A DNA stretch of 64,000 nucleotides from positions 1,674,001 through 1,738,000 of the forward strand of contig NZ_CP081153.1 in the NCBI RefSeq assembly GCF_025140835.1. Direction: 5' to 3'. The notes below the pieces were generated by a model. That model searched no databases. It was not told where the DNA came from and was given only the letters and a program-made list of their open reading frames with translations. The DNA is from Aliiroseovarius sp. M344 (lineage in GTDB: Bacteria > Pseudomonadota > Alphaproteobacteria > Rhodobacterales > Rhodobacteraceae). This document shows, piece by piece, positions 18,020-26,728 of this stretch. How positions within the stretch are numbered: position 1 is the stretch's first letter; each line of letters starts with the position of its first letter. Made by a program: the position numbers and the translations under genes.

Positions 18020-18775
18020 ATGGATCGCATGCTCGAATACCTGTCTGATATCTGTCACAGCCGGTCTATTCCGGACTTGTGGGACAGGCATTGCCACGCC
18101 ATGCTGGATTTCGGCTTTGACCGAATTGTCTATGGCTTGAGCCATTTCATGACGCCGAACTCAATCGGGCCGCGCGAAGATACCCTGTTCCTGTATTCTC
18201 ACCCATCACAATACATGCGGCTTTTGTATGGTGACGACGAACTTTACCGCCATTCACCGATGATTGAATGGGCCGCGGACAATGGTGGCGCGTGCAGTTG
18301 GGCTTGGGTGCAAGACAACATTGGCAAGGTCAGCGAAATGGGCCAGCAGGTTTTGGACATAAATCGCAAGATGGACGTGACTGCCGGTTACACGATTTCC
18401 TTTCTCGAAACATCAAAACGTGAGCGCGGGCTGATGGCGTTGACGGCCAAGAAAGGCATGTCGCAGGATGATGTTGACGAAATCTGGGCGCGGGACGGGA
18501 AAAGGATCGAGACGATGAACCATATCGCGCATCTGAAAATCATGTCCCTGCCCCAACATACTGACCGGGCAAAGCTGTCAGCGCGTCAACGCGAAGTATT
18601 GGAATGGGTTGGTAGCGGTAAGACCAATCAGGATATCGCGACGATCATGGGTGTGACGTCAGCCACCGTCGAGAAGCACCTGCGAATCGCTCGGGCCAAA
18701 CTGGGGGTCGACACCACTGCACAGGCCATTTTGAAGATTTCTTATCTGAATCAGATTCATTCTCCCGTAAGTTGA
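18020..18775 (+). CDS. LuxR-family regulator with autoinducer-binding domain (LuxR solo)
   Basis: A 251-residue protein with an N-terminal autoinducer-binding-like domain (about residues 15-170) and a C-terminal GerE-type helix-turn-helix (about 185-245) with LSARQREVLEWVGSGKTNQDIA and TVEKHLRIARAKLGV, typical of quorum-sensing regulators. The ligand domain keeps WDRH and aromatic residues expected in acyl-homoserine-lactone receptors, but its ligand is unknown. No luxI-type synthase is encoded in the window. Its ATG abuts the aroQ stop without a gap, so translation is probably coupled. The gene is flanked by AT-rich non-coding DNA on both sides of the aroQ-luxR pair. Confidence 0.88.
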   Translation: MDRMLEYLSDICHSRSIPDLWDRHCHAMLDFGFDRIVYGLSHFMTPNSIGPREDTLFLYSHPSQYMRLLYGDDELYRHSPMIEWAADNGGACSWAWVQDNIGKVSEMGQQVLDINRKMDVTAGYTISFLETSKRERGLMALTAKKGMSQDDVDEIWARDGKRIETMNHIAHLKIMSLPQHTDRAKLSARQREVLEWVGSGKTNQDIATIMGVTSATVEKHLRIARAKLGVDTTAQAILKISYLNQIHSPVS

Positions 18776-18859
18776 TTGGAGCAAAAAATCTGATCTTATT
18801 GGCAGAAATTTTGTATCATTGTCGACCAATTGCGAACAAAAAATCAAGAAATAGTGACT

Positions 18860-19132
18860 TTACGGTAGGGAAACCCTGCCTTCCATTTGCCATCATTTTA
18901 GGGCAATATAATGTTGTTCCGTGAGTGGTGGCTTTGAAGCCGTTGGAACTTGAAGGGGTGGACGTACTGTGATTTCAGACAACGTCTCATTCTTCCGGGA
19001 AACCGGGAGCTGGTGTTGATGGATTATTCTTCCCAGAGACACCAGCAACCTACTTTTCTGGAAATCTAAACAGAAGCGCACATGTCCCGTGTGATTTCTT
19101 TGCGGCGTCAACCTTCCCGTTGGCGCCGCTTT
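18860..19132 (+). ncRNA. candidate structured RNA of unknown function
   Basis: Within about 270 bases are: GGTAGGG/CCCTGCC around AAA (18864-18880); GACGT/ACGTC (18961-18985); a stem closed by a GAAA tetraloop, TTCCGG/CCGGGA (about 18993-19008); GCTGGTGT/ACACCAGC, a perfect eight-base stem with a 22-base loop (19009-19046); and an eleven-base stem with one G-T pair, GCGGCGTCAAC/GTTGGCGCCGC (19102-19129), followed by TTTAAT. This order, ending in a terminator-like hairpin, would suit a small RNA. It does not show the hallmarks of RNase P RNA, tmRNA or SRP RNA. No promoter was identified, and chance hairpins cannot be excluded. Confidence 0.3.
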
Positions 19133-19213
19133 AATGTCTGGTGACCGGAGGATGCCCGGCACACGTAAAACCAAACGTTTGAAGACAGGATTTTTACGGT
19201 TGGTCCCGGCACG

Positions 19214-19239
19214 AAAAAAGGGCCGGTCTCCCGGCCCTT
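19214..19239 (-). terminator. rho-independent terminator of rpsB-tsf
   Basis: Read on the minus strand, a nine-base stem AAGGGCCGG and CCGGCCCTT closes a GAGA-like loop and runs straight into TTTT. It begins about 26 bases after the tsf stop and is the expected end of the rpsB-tsf transcript. Confidence 0.9.
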
Positions 19240-19265
19240 CACTATTATTCTGCATTTAAACGTGG

Positions 19266-20141
19266 TTAGCCTTGAACGGCGGCTGCAACTTCGGCTGCGA
19301 AGTCCGAGGCTTCCTTTTCGATACCTTCACCGACTTCCATGCGAACGTAACCCACGATTTCGGCACCGGCTTCTTTGGCGGCGGCTTCAACCGTCAGGTC
19401 AGGGTTGATCACAAAGTCCTGCCCCAGCAGGGTTACTTCGGCCAGGAATTTCTTCATACGGCCTTTGATCATGTTCTCGATGATGTTCTCGGGCTTGCCG
19501 CTTTCGCGGGCTTGCTCGGTCAGGATGGTGCGTTCTTTTTCGACAACCGACGGATCCAGAACCGCTTCGTTCAGCGCCTGCGGATTGGCAGCAGCGATGT
19601 GCATTGCAACTTGGCGGCCGAAATCTTCAGAACCACCGTTCATCGCAACAAGAACACCGATTTTGCCCATGCCCTCCGCCGCTGCGTTGTGAACATAGGT
19701 CACTACGGTTTCACCTTCGACTGATGCCATGCGACGCAGCGACATGTTCTCGCCGATGGTGGCGATCTTGTTGGTGATCGTGTCGGCAACAGATTTGCCG
19801 CCCAGATCTGCTGCGTTCAAACCATCCACATCAGCGACGTTCAAAGCGGCCGACGCAATGGCCGAAACCATGTCTTGGAACTCTTTGTTTTTCGCAACGA
19901 AGTCAGTTTCAGAGTTCACTTCAACCGCGACGCCTTTACCACCGGCAACGGCAACGGCCACAAGACCTTCGGCAGCCGTGCGCCCAGCTTTCTTGGCGGC
20001 TTTCGCCAGACCTTTGGTGCGCAGCCAATCGACGGCGGCTTCCATGTCGCCAGCGGTTTCAACCAGCGCTTTTTTCGCGTCCATCATGCCAACGCCGGTG
20101 GATTCGCGAAGTTCTTTGACGAGTGCAGCAGTGACTGCCAT
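19266..20141 (-). CDS. tsf: translation elongation factor Ts
   Basis: A 291-residue nucleotide exchange factor that regenerates EF-Tu-GTP. The N-terminal UBA-like domain has [19 protein letters not shown], and the core begins near [16 protein letters not shown] followed by [11 protein letters not shown], all diagnostic. Length is normal. AGGAG lies seven bases before the ATG. It follows rpsB on the same strand after a 115 bp spacer that contains a partial terminator, the standard bacterial arrangement. Confidence 0.97.
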   Translation of the reverse strand: MAVTAALVKELRESTGVGMMDAKKALVETAGDMEAAVDWLRTKGLAKAAKKAGRTAAEGLVAVAVAGGKGVAVEVNSETDFVAKNKEFQDMVSAIASAALNVADVDGLNAADLGGKSVADTITNKIATIGENMSLRRMASVEGETVVTYVHNAAAEGMGKIGVLVAMNGGSEDFGRQVAMHIAAANPQALNEAVLDPSVVEKERTILTEQARESGKPENIIENMIKGRMKKFLAEVTLLGQDFVINPDLTVEAAAKEAGAEIVGYVRMEVGEGIEKEASDFAAEVAAAVQG

Positions 20142-20218
20142 ATCTCAGCTCCTTGGTATCTCGGGGATGCTTGCGGCGCGGTGATGCACCGACCCCAGTC
20201 TCAATTCAGTGACAAAAC

Positions 20219-20242
20219 GCGAGGCAGGTCACCCTGCCCCGC
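20219..20242 (-). terminator. attenuator hairpin between rpsB and tsf
   Basis: On the minus strand GCGGGGCAGG and CCTGCCTCGC pair with one wobble around a GTGA loop and are followed by GTTTTG. The weak T-run suggests partial termination between rpsB and tsf, which would lower tsf expression relative to rpsB. Confidence 0.5.
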
Positions 20243-20256
20243 ATAGAGCGCGGTCG

Positions 20257-21039
20257 TTACTCGGCCGGAGCCGCTTCTTCGGTGACTTCCGCAACGGCTT
20301 CTTCAACCGGAGCTTCTTCCATCGCGCCAAGATCAACGCCAGCAGCGCCCAGCTGAGCGGACATGCCGTCCAGAGCCGAACGAGACACGAGGTCACAGTA
20401 CAGCGCAATTGCGCGGGCCGCGTCGTCGTTGCCCGGAATGATGTAATCCACACCTTCAGGCGGGCAGTTGGTGTCTACCACGGCCACAACCGGGATACCC
20501 AGCTTGTTGGCTTCGGCGATCGCCAGCGCTTCTTTTTTCACGTCGATAACGAACAGAAGATCAGGTACGCCACCCATTTCACGGATGCCGCCCAGCGACG
20601 CTTGCAATTTCTCTTGCTCACGCTCCATGCCAAGACGCTCTTTCTTGGTCAGGCCTTCGGCGCCATTCGCAAGTTTCTCGTCAAATTCTTTCAGGCGTTG
20701 GATCGATTTGGAGACGGTCTGCCAGTTGGTCAGCGTGCCACCCAGCCAACGGTGGTTCATGTAATACTGTGCCGACTTCTCAGCGGCTTCAGCGATTGCA
20801 CCCGCAGCTTGACGCTTGGTGCCGACGAACAGCACGCGGCCGCCCTTGGCAACGGTTTCGCGCACAGCGTTCAGGGCTGCGTCGAGCATCGGCAGGGTTT
20901 GTGTCAGGTCGAGGATGTGGATCCCGTTACGCTCACCATAGATGAACGGGCCCATACGGGGGTTCCAACGTTGGGTCTGGTGACCAAAGTGTACGCCAGC
21001 TTCTAGCAATTGACGCAGCGAAAAATCAGGCAGTGCCAT
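20257..21039 (-). CDS. rpsB: 30S ribosomal protein S2
   Basis: A 260-residue ribosomal protein. The start [20 protein letters not shown] and the following [19 protein letters not shown] are nearly invariant in S2. The C-terminus has an extra Glu/Ala-rich tail ([12 protein letters not shown]), which is common in alphaproteobacteria. The ATG at 21039 has GGAAAGGA upstream; a longer frame to 21090 lies in the leader and is not used. A good sigma-70-type promoter lies about 170 bases upstream, leaving a long leader. Confidence 0.97.
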   Translation of the reverse strand: MALPDFSLRQLLEAGVHFGHQTQRWNPRMGPFIYGERNGIHILDLTQTLPMLDAALNAVRETVAKGGRVLFVGTKRQAAGAIAEAAEKSAQYYMNHRWLGGTLTNWQTVSKSIQRLKEFDEKLANGAEGLTKKERLGMEREQEKLQASLGGIREMGGVPDLLFVIDVKKEALAIAEANKLGIPVVAVVDTNCPPEGVDYIIPGNDDAARAIALYCDLVSRSALDGMSAQLGAAGVDLGAMEEAPVEEAVAEVTEEAAPAE

Positions 21040-21354
21040 GTTCTTTTCCTTTCCGGTTTCTACCTTGACGGGGCCAAACGAGCAGGTCATGTCCTTGAAA
21101 AGATGCCGCTTTCACGATCTCTTCCTCTGGTCACTCCCTGGCTCAACCGGCGGACCTTTGGGGATTTCTCCCCCATCGGCCCAACCCCGCCTGTGGATTG
21201 ATTTGGGGCGTATAGCCGCCTGCCCCTGTGCTGACAAGCCCAAAATATACAGTTTAGCCCATATTTTATGGGCGTTCGGCTTTTGCCACGCCGTTGATGT
21301 TGTCGCCGCGCATCCGCTCTTGTGTCGCATCTCAATCCCCGGCAAAGAAAGAAC
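21040..21354. other. 315 bp divergent region: rpsB leader and psuK upstream region
   Basis: The left part is the transcribed leader of rpsB on the minus strand, including a stem GGGGA/TCCCC around 21160-21173. The right part, 21240-21354, lies before psuK and is AT-rich around 21245-21280; I see no gene in it. Confidence 0.5.
21209..21237 (-). promoter_or_regulatory. sigma-70-type promoter of rpsB
   Basis: On the minus strand TTGTCA (21237-21232) and TATACG (21214-21209) are separated by exactly 17 bases, a close match to the housekeeping consensus. Transcription would start near 21202 and give a leader of about 160 bases before the S2 start, long enough for feedback control by S2. Confidence 0.65.
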
Positions 21355-22251
21355 ATGACTGACACATATGACATACTTTGCATCGGGTCCGTTCTTTGGG
21401 ACGTCATCGGGCGCACACAACATCCCATGCGCGTGGGGTCAGATGAACCAGGCCGGATCACGCGCTTGCCCGGCGGTGTTGCCATGAACATTGCGATGAC
21501 AGTGCAGCGGTTCGATCTGCGACCCGCTCTGTTAACCGCCATTGGGCGCGACGCCGAAGGTGAAGAACTGATGGCAGAATGCGGCGCACGCGGGATGGTC
21601 ACGAGTTTCGTGCACCGCCCTTCCGGCCTGCCAACGGATGTTTATATGGCGATCGAGGGGCCTCAGGGATTGGTCGCCGCGCTGGCAGATGCGCACTCGC
21701 TTGAAGCTGTAGGCGACGCCATCCTGACCCCGTTGGAAGATGGCAGGCTTGGCTCTGCGGAAGCGCCGTTTTCTGGGGTGATTGCGCTAGATGGCAACCT
21801 GACATTGCCGCTTCTGGCAGACATCGCCAAGCGGCCCAGCTTCGCTGCAGCAGATTTGCGGGTTGCCCCGGCAAGCCCCGGCAAGGCGCGGCGCCTTTTG
21901 CCGTTGATGTCGCATCCCGGCGCGACGCTTTATGTGAACCGGGAAGAAGCTGGATACCTTGCCAACAACAGCTTCGACAACGCGCTGGAGGCTGCCGAAG
22001 GGTTGCTTTTGGCAGGGGCAAACCGCGTGCTGGTCACTGATGGCGGAAGCTTTGCCGCCGACGGCAGCAAGGCGGGTGGCATCATTCAGACACCTTGCCC
22101 GGCGGTGCGTGTGCGCCGGATTACGGGCGCAGGCGACACGTTCATGGCCGCACATATCGCCGCAGAAATTGCCGGCAAAAGCCCAATCGATGCTTTGGCC
22201 GATGCGCAGAAGACAGCCGCGCATTATGTATCGGGAGAAGACGACACATGA
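21355..22251 (+). CDS. psuK: PfkB-family kinase, probable pseudouridine kinase
   Basis: A 298-residue ribokinase/PfkB-fold sugar kinase. It shows the N-terminal DILCIGSVLWDVIG, the glycine pair region LPGGVAMNIAMTVQRF, and the catalytic anion-hole motif ITGAGDTFMAAHIA near residue 255. The following gene, overlapping by four bases, is pseudouridine-5'-phosphate glycosidase, so the kinase most likely phosphorylates pseudouridine. The ATG at 21355 follows AAAGAAAGA. The pathway returns modified nucleosides from RNA decay to uracil and ribose-5-phosphate. Specificity is inferred from context. Confidence 0.87.
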   Translation: MTDTYDILCIGSVLWDVIGRTQHPMRVGSDEPGRITRLPGGVAMNIAMTVQRFDLRPALLTAIGRDAEGEELMAECGARGMVTSFVHRPSGLPTDVYMAIEGPQGLVAALADAHSLEAVGDAILTPLEDGRLGSAEAPFSGVIALDGNLTLPLLADIAKRPSFAAADLRVAPASPGKARRLLPLMSHPGATLYVNREEAGYLANNSFDNALEAAEGLLLAGANRVLVTDGGSFAADGSKAGGIIQTPCPAVRVRRITGAGDTFMAAHIAAEIAGKSPIDALADAQKTAAHYVSGEDDT

Positions 22252-23159
22252 CCCTGCCCCTTCACTTTTCACCCGAAGTTTCTGATGCGCGCACCCTTGG
22301 TCTTCCCATTGTCGCTTTGGAAAGCACGATCATAACCCACGGCATGCCATGGCCACAAAATGTTGAAACCGCGCGCGAGGTCGAACAGGTGATCCGGGAT
22401 GGCGGCGCGGTTCCTGCGACCATTGCGGTTTTGGCCGGACGCTTGCATATCGGTCTGACCGACGCTGAGCTTGAAACATTGGGTCAGGCGAAAGACGTTG
22501 CGAAGCTGTCGCGCGCGGATTTGGCAGTATGTATCGCCTCGGGTGGAACCGGGGCTACTACAGTGGCCGCCACGATGATCGCGGCGCATTTGGCAGGCAT
22601 CCGCGTTTTCGCCACCGGCGGGATTGGCGGCGTGCACCGCGGGGCAGATAGCAGTTTCGACATCTCCGCAGACCTGCATGAACTGGCCAAAACCCCAGTC
22701 ACAGTCGTTGGTGCAGGGGCGAAGGCCATACTGGACCTGCCCAAAACGCTCGAAGTTCTTGAAACCTTGGGAGTGCCCGTGATCGCCTATGGTCAGAAAG
22801 GCTTTCCTGCCTTCTGGTCGCGCAGCTCAGGGCTTCCTGCGCCTCTGTCGATGAACGATCCGGCTGAGATCGCAAAAGCAATGCAGTTGCGGTCAGAAAT
22901 GGGTTTGGAGGGCGGCCAGTTTGTCGCCAATCCAATACCTGAGAAGGACGAAATTCCCTCCGCCGTGATCAATCCGGTGATCGAGGCAGCGCTGGCGGCG
23001 GCGGCCGAAGATGGGATCGCCGCTAAGGCGGTGACGCCCTATCTGCTTGATCGCATTTATCATGAAACCGACGGGGCATCACTGGTCGCAAATATAGCAC
23101 TCGTCAAAAACAATGCGCGCCTCGCAGCGCGCATTGCTGGGGAGATGTCCGCCAGTTGA
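22248..23159 (+). CDS. psuG: pseudouridine-5'-phosphate glycosidase
   Basis: A 303-residue enzyme that splits pseudouridine-5'-phosphate into uracil and ribose-5-phosphate. Characteristic stretches are VALESTIITHGMPWPQN with the metal-site Glu, LAVCIASGGTGATTVAATM, FATGGIGGVHRGA and the catalytic-Lys/Asp region VVGAGAKAILDLPKTLE. The start codon overlaps the psuK stop (ATGA at 22248-22251), showing coupling. No nucleoside transporter is adjacent, so the substrate may come from internal RNA turnover. Confidence 0.95.
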   Translation: MTLPLHFSPEVSDARTLGLPIVALESTIITHGMPWPQNVETAREVEQVIRDGGAVPATIAVLAGRLHIGLTDAELETLGQAKDVAKLSRADLAVCIASGGTGATTVAATMIAAHLAGIRVFATGGIGGVHRGADSSFDISADLHELAKTPVTVVGAGAKAILDLPKTLEVLETLGVPVIAYGQKGFPAFWSRSSGLPAPLSMNDPAEIAKAMQLRSEMGLEGGQFVANPIPEKDEIPSAVINPVIEAALAAAAEDGIAAKAVTPYLLDRIYHETDGASLVANIALVKNNARLAARIAGEMSAS

Positions 23160-23183
23160 TGGAGTGGCAACGGCGGCTCAGAC

Positions 23184-23897
23184 TTACGCTCCCATTGCGA
23201 TTTTGGCATCCAGCTCGACCGGCTCCGGGTCCCTGAGCACATAGCCCCGGCCCCAGACGGTTTCGATGTGATTGTCACCGCCGGTAGCCGTAGACAATTT
23301 CTTGCGCAGTTTGCAGATGAACACATCAATGATTTTCAGCTCGGGCTCATCCATGCCGCCATAGAGATGGTTCAGGAACATCTCTTTCGTCAGCGTCGTA
23401 CCTTTCCGCAACGACAACAATTCAAGCATCTGATATTCTTTGCCAGTCAGGTGAACTGTGCGGCCATCGACATCCACAGTTTTCGCGTCAAGGTTGACTG
23501 CAATTGGCCCGGTTTTGATGACCGATTGCGAATGCCCTTTCGAGCGTCGGATAATCGCATGAATTCGTGCAATCAGTTCTTCCCGATGGAACGGCTTGGT
23601 CATGTAATCGTCGGCACCAAACCCAAATCCCTTGATCTTGTTTTCGGTGTCATCGGCCCCAGACAGGATCAGGATCGGCGTTTCGACGCGCGACATCCTA
23701 AGCTGGCGCAATACCTCGTGCCCATTCATGTCAGGCAAATTCAGGTCAAGAAGGATCAGATCATAGTCATACAACTTGGCCAGATCGATCCCTTCTTCCC
23801 CCAAATCGGTGGCATAGACATTCAAATTAGCATGGGTCAGCATCAGTTCGATGCTGCGTGATGTTGTCGGGTCGTCTTCCACCAAAAGGATACGCAT
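23184..23897 (-). CDS. ctrA: cell-cycle response regulator CtrA
   Basis: A 237-residue OmpR-type regulator. The receiver domain starts [20 protein letters not shown] and has the phospho-acceptor Asp51 in [17 protein letters not shown]; the winged-helix domain carries [37 protein letters not shown] sequence that is almost invariant in CtrA. In alphaproteobacteria it controls cell division, motility and, in Rhodobacterales, gene-transfer-agent and flagellar genes. A CtrA-like site lies about 60 bases upstream, so it may control itself. sciP, which encodes an inhibitor of CtrA, lies just upstream on the same strand. Confidence 0.97.
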   Translation of the reverse strand: MRILLVEDDPTTSRSIELMLTHANLNVYATDLGEEGIDLAKLYDYDLILLDLNLPDMNGHEVLRQLRMSRVETPILILSGADDTENKIKGFGFGADDYMTKPFHREELIARIHAIIRRSKGHSQSVIKTGPIAVNLDAKTVDVDGRTVHLTGKEYQMLELLSLRKGTTLTKEMFLNHLYGGMDEPELKIIDVFICKLRKKLSTATGGDNHIETVWGRGYVLRDPEPVELDAKIAMGA

Positions 23898-23954
23898 ATT
23901 TCGGGTTCTCCGCTAAAAATTCCTAACGATTGCAAGCAGCATCTCGTGAAATGG

Positions 23955-23969
23955 TTAATCACCGGTTAC
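23955..23969. promoter_or_regulatory. CtrA-box-like site TTAA-N7-TTAC before ctrA
   Basis: TTAATCACCGGTTAC sits in the 99 bp gap between sciP and ctrA, 58 bases before the ctrA start. It differs from TTAA-N7-TTAA by one base. Autoregulation of ctrA through such sites is known in Caulobacter; here it is inferred. Confidence 0.45.
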
Positions 23970-23996
23970 CCCTACAGAACTTTTAGCGAAAACAAT

Positions 23997-24275
23997 CTAG
24001 GGTTGTCTATACCTTTGTAAGGCTGTGGCCTTTAAAGCGGCCTCCCCATGGTCGGTCACCGCCCTGAGCCACTCTTCCAGCTCCTCGGATGACAAGGCAT
24101 AAAGCTCTTGCGCGTCTTTCTCGGAAATCAAACCGGATCGCACGGCACGCACGACCGCAGCTTTGCGGCTGGCAACCCAACGCCGCGTGGTTTTTGGTGG
24201 CAAATCCGCGCGTGTCATTATCGACCCGTCCGGCAGGGTCACCGCGCGTGGCCCTTCAACTTTTTTCAAATACAT
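23997..24275 (-). CDS. sciP: DUF1153 protein, SciP-type inhibitor of CtrA
   Basis: A 92-residue basic protein of the DUF1153 family, starting MYLKKVEGPRAV and with the helix-turn-helix TRADLPPKTTRRWVASRKAAVVRAVRSG-type region (residues about 20-50) followed by LISEKDAQELYALSSEELEEW. In Caulobacter SciP (about 93 residues) binds CtrA and blocks its activation of target promoters. The position directly upstream of ctrA on the same strand strengthens the assignment. It is divergent from mnmA over a 124 bp gap. Confidence 0.9.
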   Translation of the reverse strand: MYLKKVEGPRAVTLPDGSIMTRADLPPKTTRRWVASRKAAVVRAVRSGLISEKDAQELYALSSEELEEWLRAVTDHGEAALKATALQRYRQP

Positions 24276-24399
24276 ATCCAGCCCTCGCTTTCTGTCTGGT
24301 GCGATTTTCGGCCGTTACACTTAAAGAGAGGTGAAGCTGCCCCTTGTTGTTCATTCGAATTTTCATATATTCCGTATCTCTTCTGGAAAGGATTTGGTC

Positions 24400-25557
24400 A
24401 TGACCACGACCGTAGCGACCCAAGACGCGCCCGTGTTGAATTCACTGGGCTTTGCGAAAGCACCCGGTGATACCCGCGTGGTGGTCGCGATGTCGGGGGG
24501 TGTGGACAGTTCGGTGGTGGCCGCGATGTTGGCCGATGAAGGATATGATGTCATCGGCGTGACATTGCAGCTATATGACCACGGTGCGGCCTTGGCCAAG
24601 AAAGGAGCGTGCTGCGCTGGTATCGACATTCATGACGCCCGCCATGTTGCTGAAAGTATGGGGTTTCCACACTACGTCCTCGATTATGAAAACATCTTTC
24701 AGGACGCGGTGATCGAGGAATTTGCCGACAGTTATCTGGGTGGTGCAACCCCCGTCCCCTGCATCCGGTGCAATGAGCGGGTGAAATTCAAAGACCTGTT
24801 GGAAACCGCACGCGACTTGGGTGCGGATTGCATGGCAACCGGGCATTACATTCAAAGGGCCGATGGCGCCGCCGGGCCAGAGCTTCACAGCGCCGCTGAC
24901 CCCACCCGCGACCAAAGCTATTTCCTGTTCTCAACCACGCCAGAACAGTTAAATTATCTGCGTTTTCCGCTTGGGCACCTGAAAACCAAGGACGAAACAC
25001 GCGCTTTGGCTCGCAATTACGGGCTTGAAGTGGCGGACAAACCCGACAGTCAGGACATTTGCTTCGTGCCAGACGGCAATTACGCAGGCGTCATCGAAAA
25101 GCTTCGCCCCGGTGCAGCCGAACCCGGCGATATTGTCGACGCCAATGGGCAGGTTCTGGGCCGCCATACGGGCGTAATCAATTATACGATTGGCCAACGC
25201 CGTGGGCTTGGCATCGGTGGATTGTCTGATCCGCTTTACGTGGTCAAACTTGATGTGGACAAAAAGCAGGTCGTGGTCGGCCCGAAAGAAATGCTGGCCA
25301 CCCGAACCGTTCCTGTCCGCGAGATCAATTGGCTGGGGGATGAGCCGTTCATGTCGCGCAAAGAGTGGCATATGGGTGTGCGCATTCGATCGACCCGCCC
25401 ACCCCGTGAGGCGATCATCCGCCCGATCTCGGACACCGAGGCAGAGGTCGAACTTCTGACCGCAGAAGAAGGCGTTAGTCCCGGTCAGGCCTGTGTTTTC
25501 TACGAAACAGACGGTCCGCGTATCTTTGGTGGCGGCTGGATTTGGCGCGGCGCGTAA
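24400..25557 (+). CDS. mnmA: tRNA 2-thiouridine(34) synthase MnmA
   Basis: A 385-residue ATP-dependent sulfurtransferase that makes 2-thiouridine at the wobble position of Glu, Gln and Lys tRNAs. It has the PP-loop MSGGVDSSV near residue 33, the catalytic Cys in [14 protein letters not shown], the second Cys in [11 protein letters not shown], and the [10 protein letters not shown] segment. An N-terminal extension of about 23 residues precedes the PP-loop domain. ATG 24400 has AAAGGA eight bases upstream; a longer frame to 24331 is less likely. It converges on lpxB with a gap of four bases. Confidence 0.96.
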   Translation: MTTTVATQDAPVLNSLGFAKAPGDTRVVVAMSGGVDSSVVAAMLADEGYDVIGVTLQLYDHGAALAKKGACCAGIDIHDARHVAESMGFPHYVLDYENIFQDAVIEEFADSYLGGATPVPCIRCNERVKFKDLLETARDLGADCMATGHYIQRADGAAGPELHSAADPTRDQSYFLFSTTPEQLNYLRFPLGHLKTKDETRALARNYGLEVADKPDSQDICFVPDGNYAGVIEKLRPGAAEPGDIVDANGQVLGRHTGVINYTIGQRRGLGIGGLSDPLYVVKLDVDKKQVVVGPKEMLATRTVPVREINWLGDEPFMSRKEWHMGVRIRSTRPPREAIIRPISDTEAEVELLTAEEGVSPGQACVFYETDGPRIFGGGWIWRGA

Positions 25558-25561
25558 CCCG

Positions 25562-26728
25562 CTAAGCCGCGTCGATTACCTTCAGCACAGCCAGTGCTGC
25601 GCGAAGGCCCGGTGCATCGCCCCCTTTGCCCAACCGCGCCATGGTGGTCTCCATCGCATCAGATTGTGCGGATGGGTCGGCCAGCGTGGCAAGCAGCGCC
25701 GGTGCGATCTTGTCGGGGGTGCACTCTGCGCCAAGGAATTCGGGCACCACGCGGGTTTCAGATACAAGGTTCACTAAGGTGACAGTGTCAACTTTCAACA
25801 GCCGTCCGATCAGAATGCGGCTGAGCCAGTTCATATCATAGGCAATGACCATCGGCGTCGAGGAGGCCGCGAGCTCTAACGACACCGTGCCCGATGCGGC
25901 CAGTGCCACATCCGCCGCCCGAAACGCCGCGCGCTTCAGGTCAGGTTGATCCGCCGGGATCAGGATCGGTTGCACCGGCCACGTCGCAGTCAACTCGCGC
26001 ACCAACGCGTCCACCCCTTGCGCCACGGGCAGCACAACTTGCATATTCGGATGCTCACGCTTCACCCGGCCCAGCGTTTCACCAAACCGGTCCGCAAGTC
26101 GGGTCACCTCGCCTTTGCGCGAACCGGGCAAGGCCAGCACCAATGGACCGTCGCCGATCTGGCGTTGATCGCGAAAGGCTTGCGCTTCCGCCTCGGTCGC
26201 GATGGGTTCGGCAACAACGGGATGCCCGACAAAATCGCATCCCATACCGGCGGCTTCCATATAGGGAGGCTCGAATGGCAAAAGCGCCAGCACGTGGTCG
26301 ATCCATTGCGCCATCTTTGCAGCCCGCTTTGGGCGCCACGCCCAGACCGAGGGCGCGACATAATGCACCGTCGGGATATCGTGGCCGAAGGTCAAACCCT
26401 CGACCTCTTCCGTTTTGACGATCTTTGCAACACGCAGACAGAAATCCGGGCTGTCGATGGTGATCAACACATCGGGGTTGGCGTCCACCACGGCTTCAGC
26501 CGTTTCGCGAATACGACGTTTCAGGTGGAAATACTTCGGAGCAACCTCGGCAATGCCCATGATTGACAACTCGGACATGGGAAAACGGGATTGCAGCCCT
26601 TGCGCCTGCATTTCGGTGCCGCCGATGCCCAGAAATTCCACCTCATCAACCAGGGTCTTTAGCCCGGCCATCAAGGCAGCGCCCAAACGATCTCCCGACG
26701 GTTCGCCCGCGATCAAAAAGACCTTCAT
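25562..26728 (-). CDS. lpxB: lipid-A-disaccharide synthase
   Basis: A 388-residue GT-B glycosyltransferase joining UDP-2,3-diacylglucosamine and lipid X to form the lipid A disaccharide at the inner membrane. Markers are IAGEPSGDRLGAALM at the N-terminus, VHYVAPSVWAWRPKRA, LALLPFEPPYMEAAG and ALPGSRKGEVTRL. It is the last gene of the leftward envelope cluster and its start overlaps the lpxI stop by four bases, so the two consecutive lipid A enzymes are coupled. Confidence 0.96.
   Translation of the reverse strand: MKVFLIAGEPSGDRLGAALMAGLKTLVDEVEFLGIGGTEMQAQGLQSRFPMSELSIMGIAEVAPKYFHLKRRIRETAEAVVDANPDVLITIDSPDFCLRVAKIVKTEEVEGLTFGHDIPTVHYVAPSVWAWRPKRAAKMAQWIDHVLALLPFEPPYMEAAGMGCDFVGHPVVAEPIATEAEAQAFRDQRQIGDGPLVLALPGSRKGEVTRLADRFGETLGRVKREHPNMQVVLPVAQGVDALVRELTATWPVQPILIPADQPDLKRAAFRAADVALAASGTVSLELAASSTPMVIAYDMNWLSRILIGRLLKVDTVTLVNLVSETRVVPEFLGAECTPDKIAPALLATLADPSAQSDAMETTMARLGKGGDAPGLRAALAVLKVIDAA

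Larger units (their letters stand above)
18776..19265. other. 490 bp gene-free stretch with several hairpins
   Basis: The gap lies between the LuxR gene and the tsf end. It holds five possible hairpins on the plus strand and the tsf terminator on the other strand. One open frame on the minus strand (18893-19255) has no family match that I recognise and runs through the tsf terminator, so I do not call it. See the candidate RNA entry. Confidence 0.5.

Noticed and set aside
18866..18880. Considered as a strong terminator of the LuxR gene
   Set aside because: The stem has a wobble pair and is followed by TTCCATTT rather than a clear T-run, so it is noted only as part of the hairpin-rich stretch.
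18893..19255. A 120-residue open frame on the minus strand in the hairpin-rich gap
   Set aside because: It overlaps the tsf terminator, has no ribosome-binding site and its composition does not resemble a real protein.
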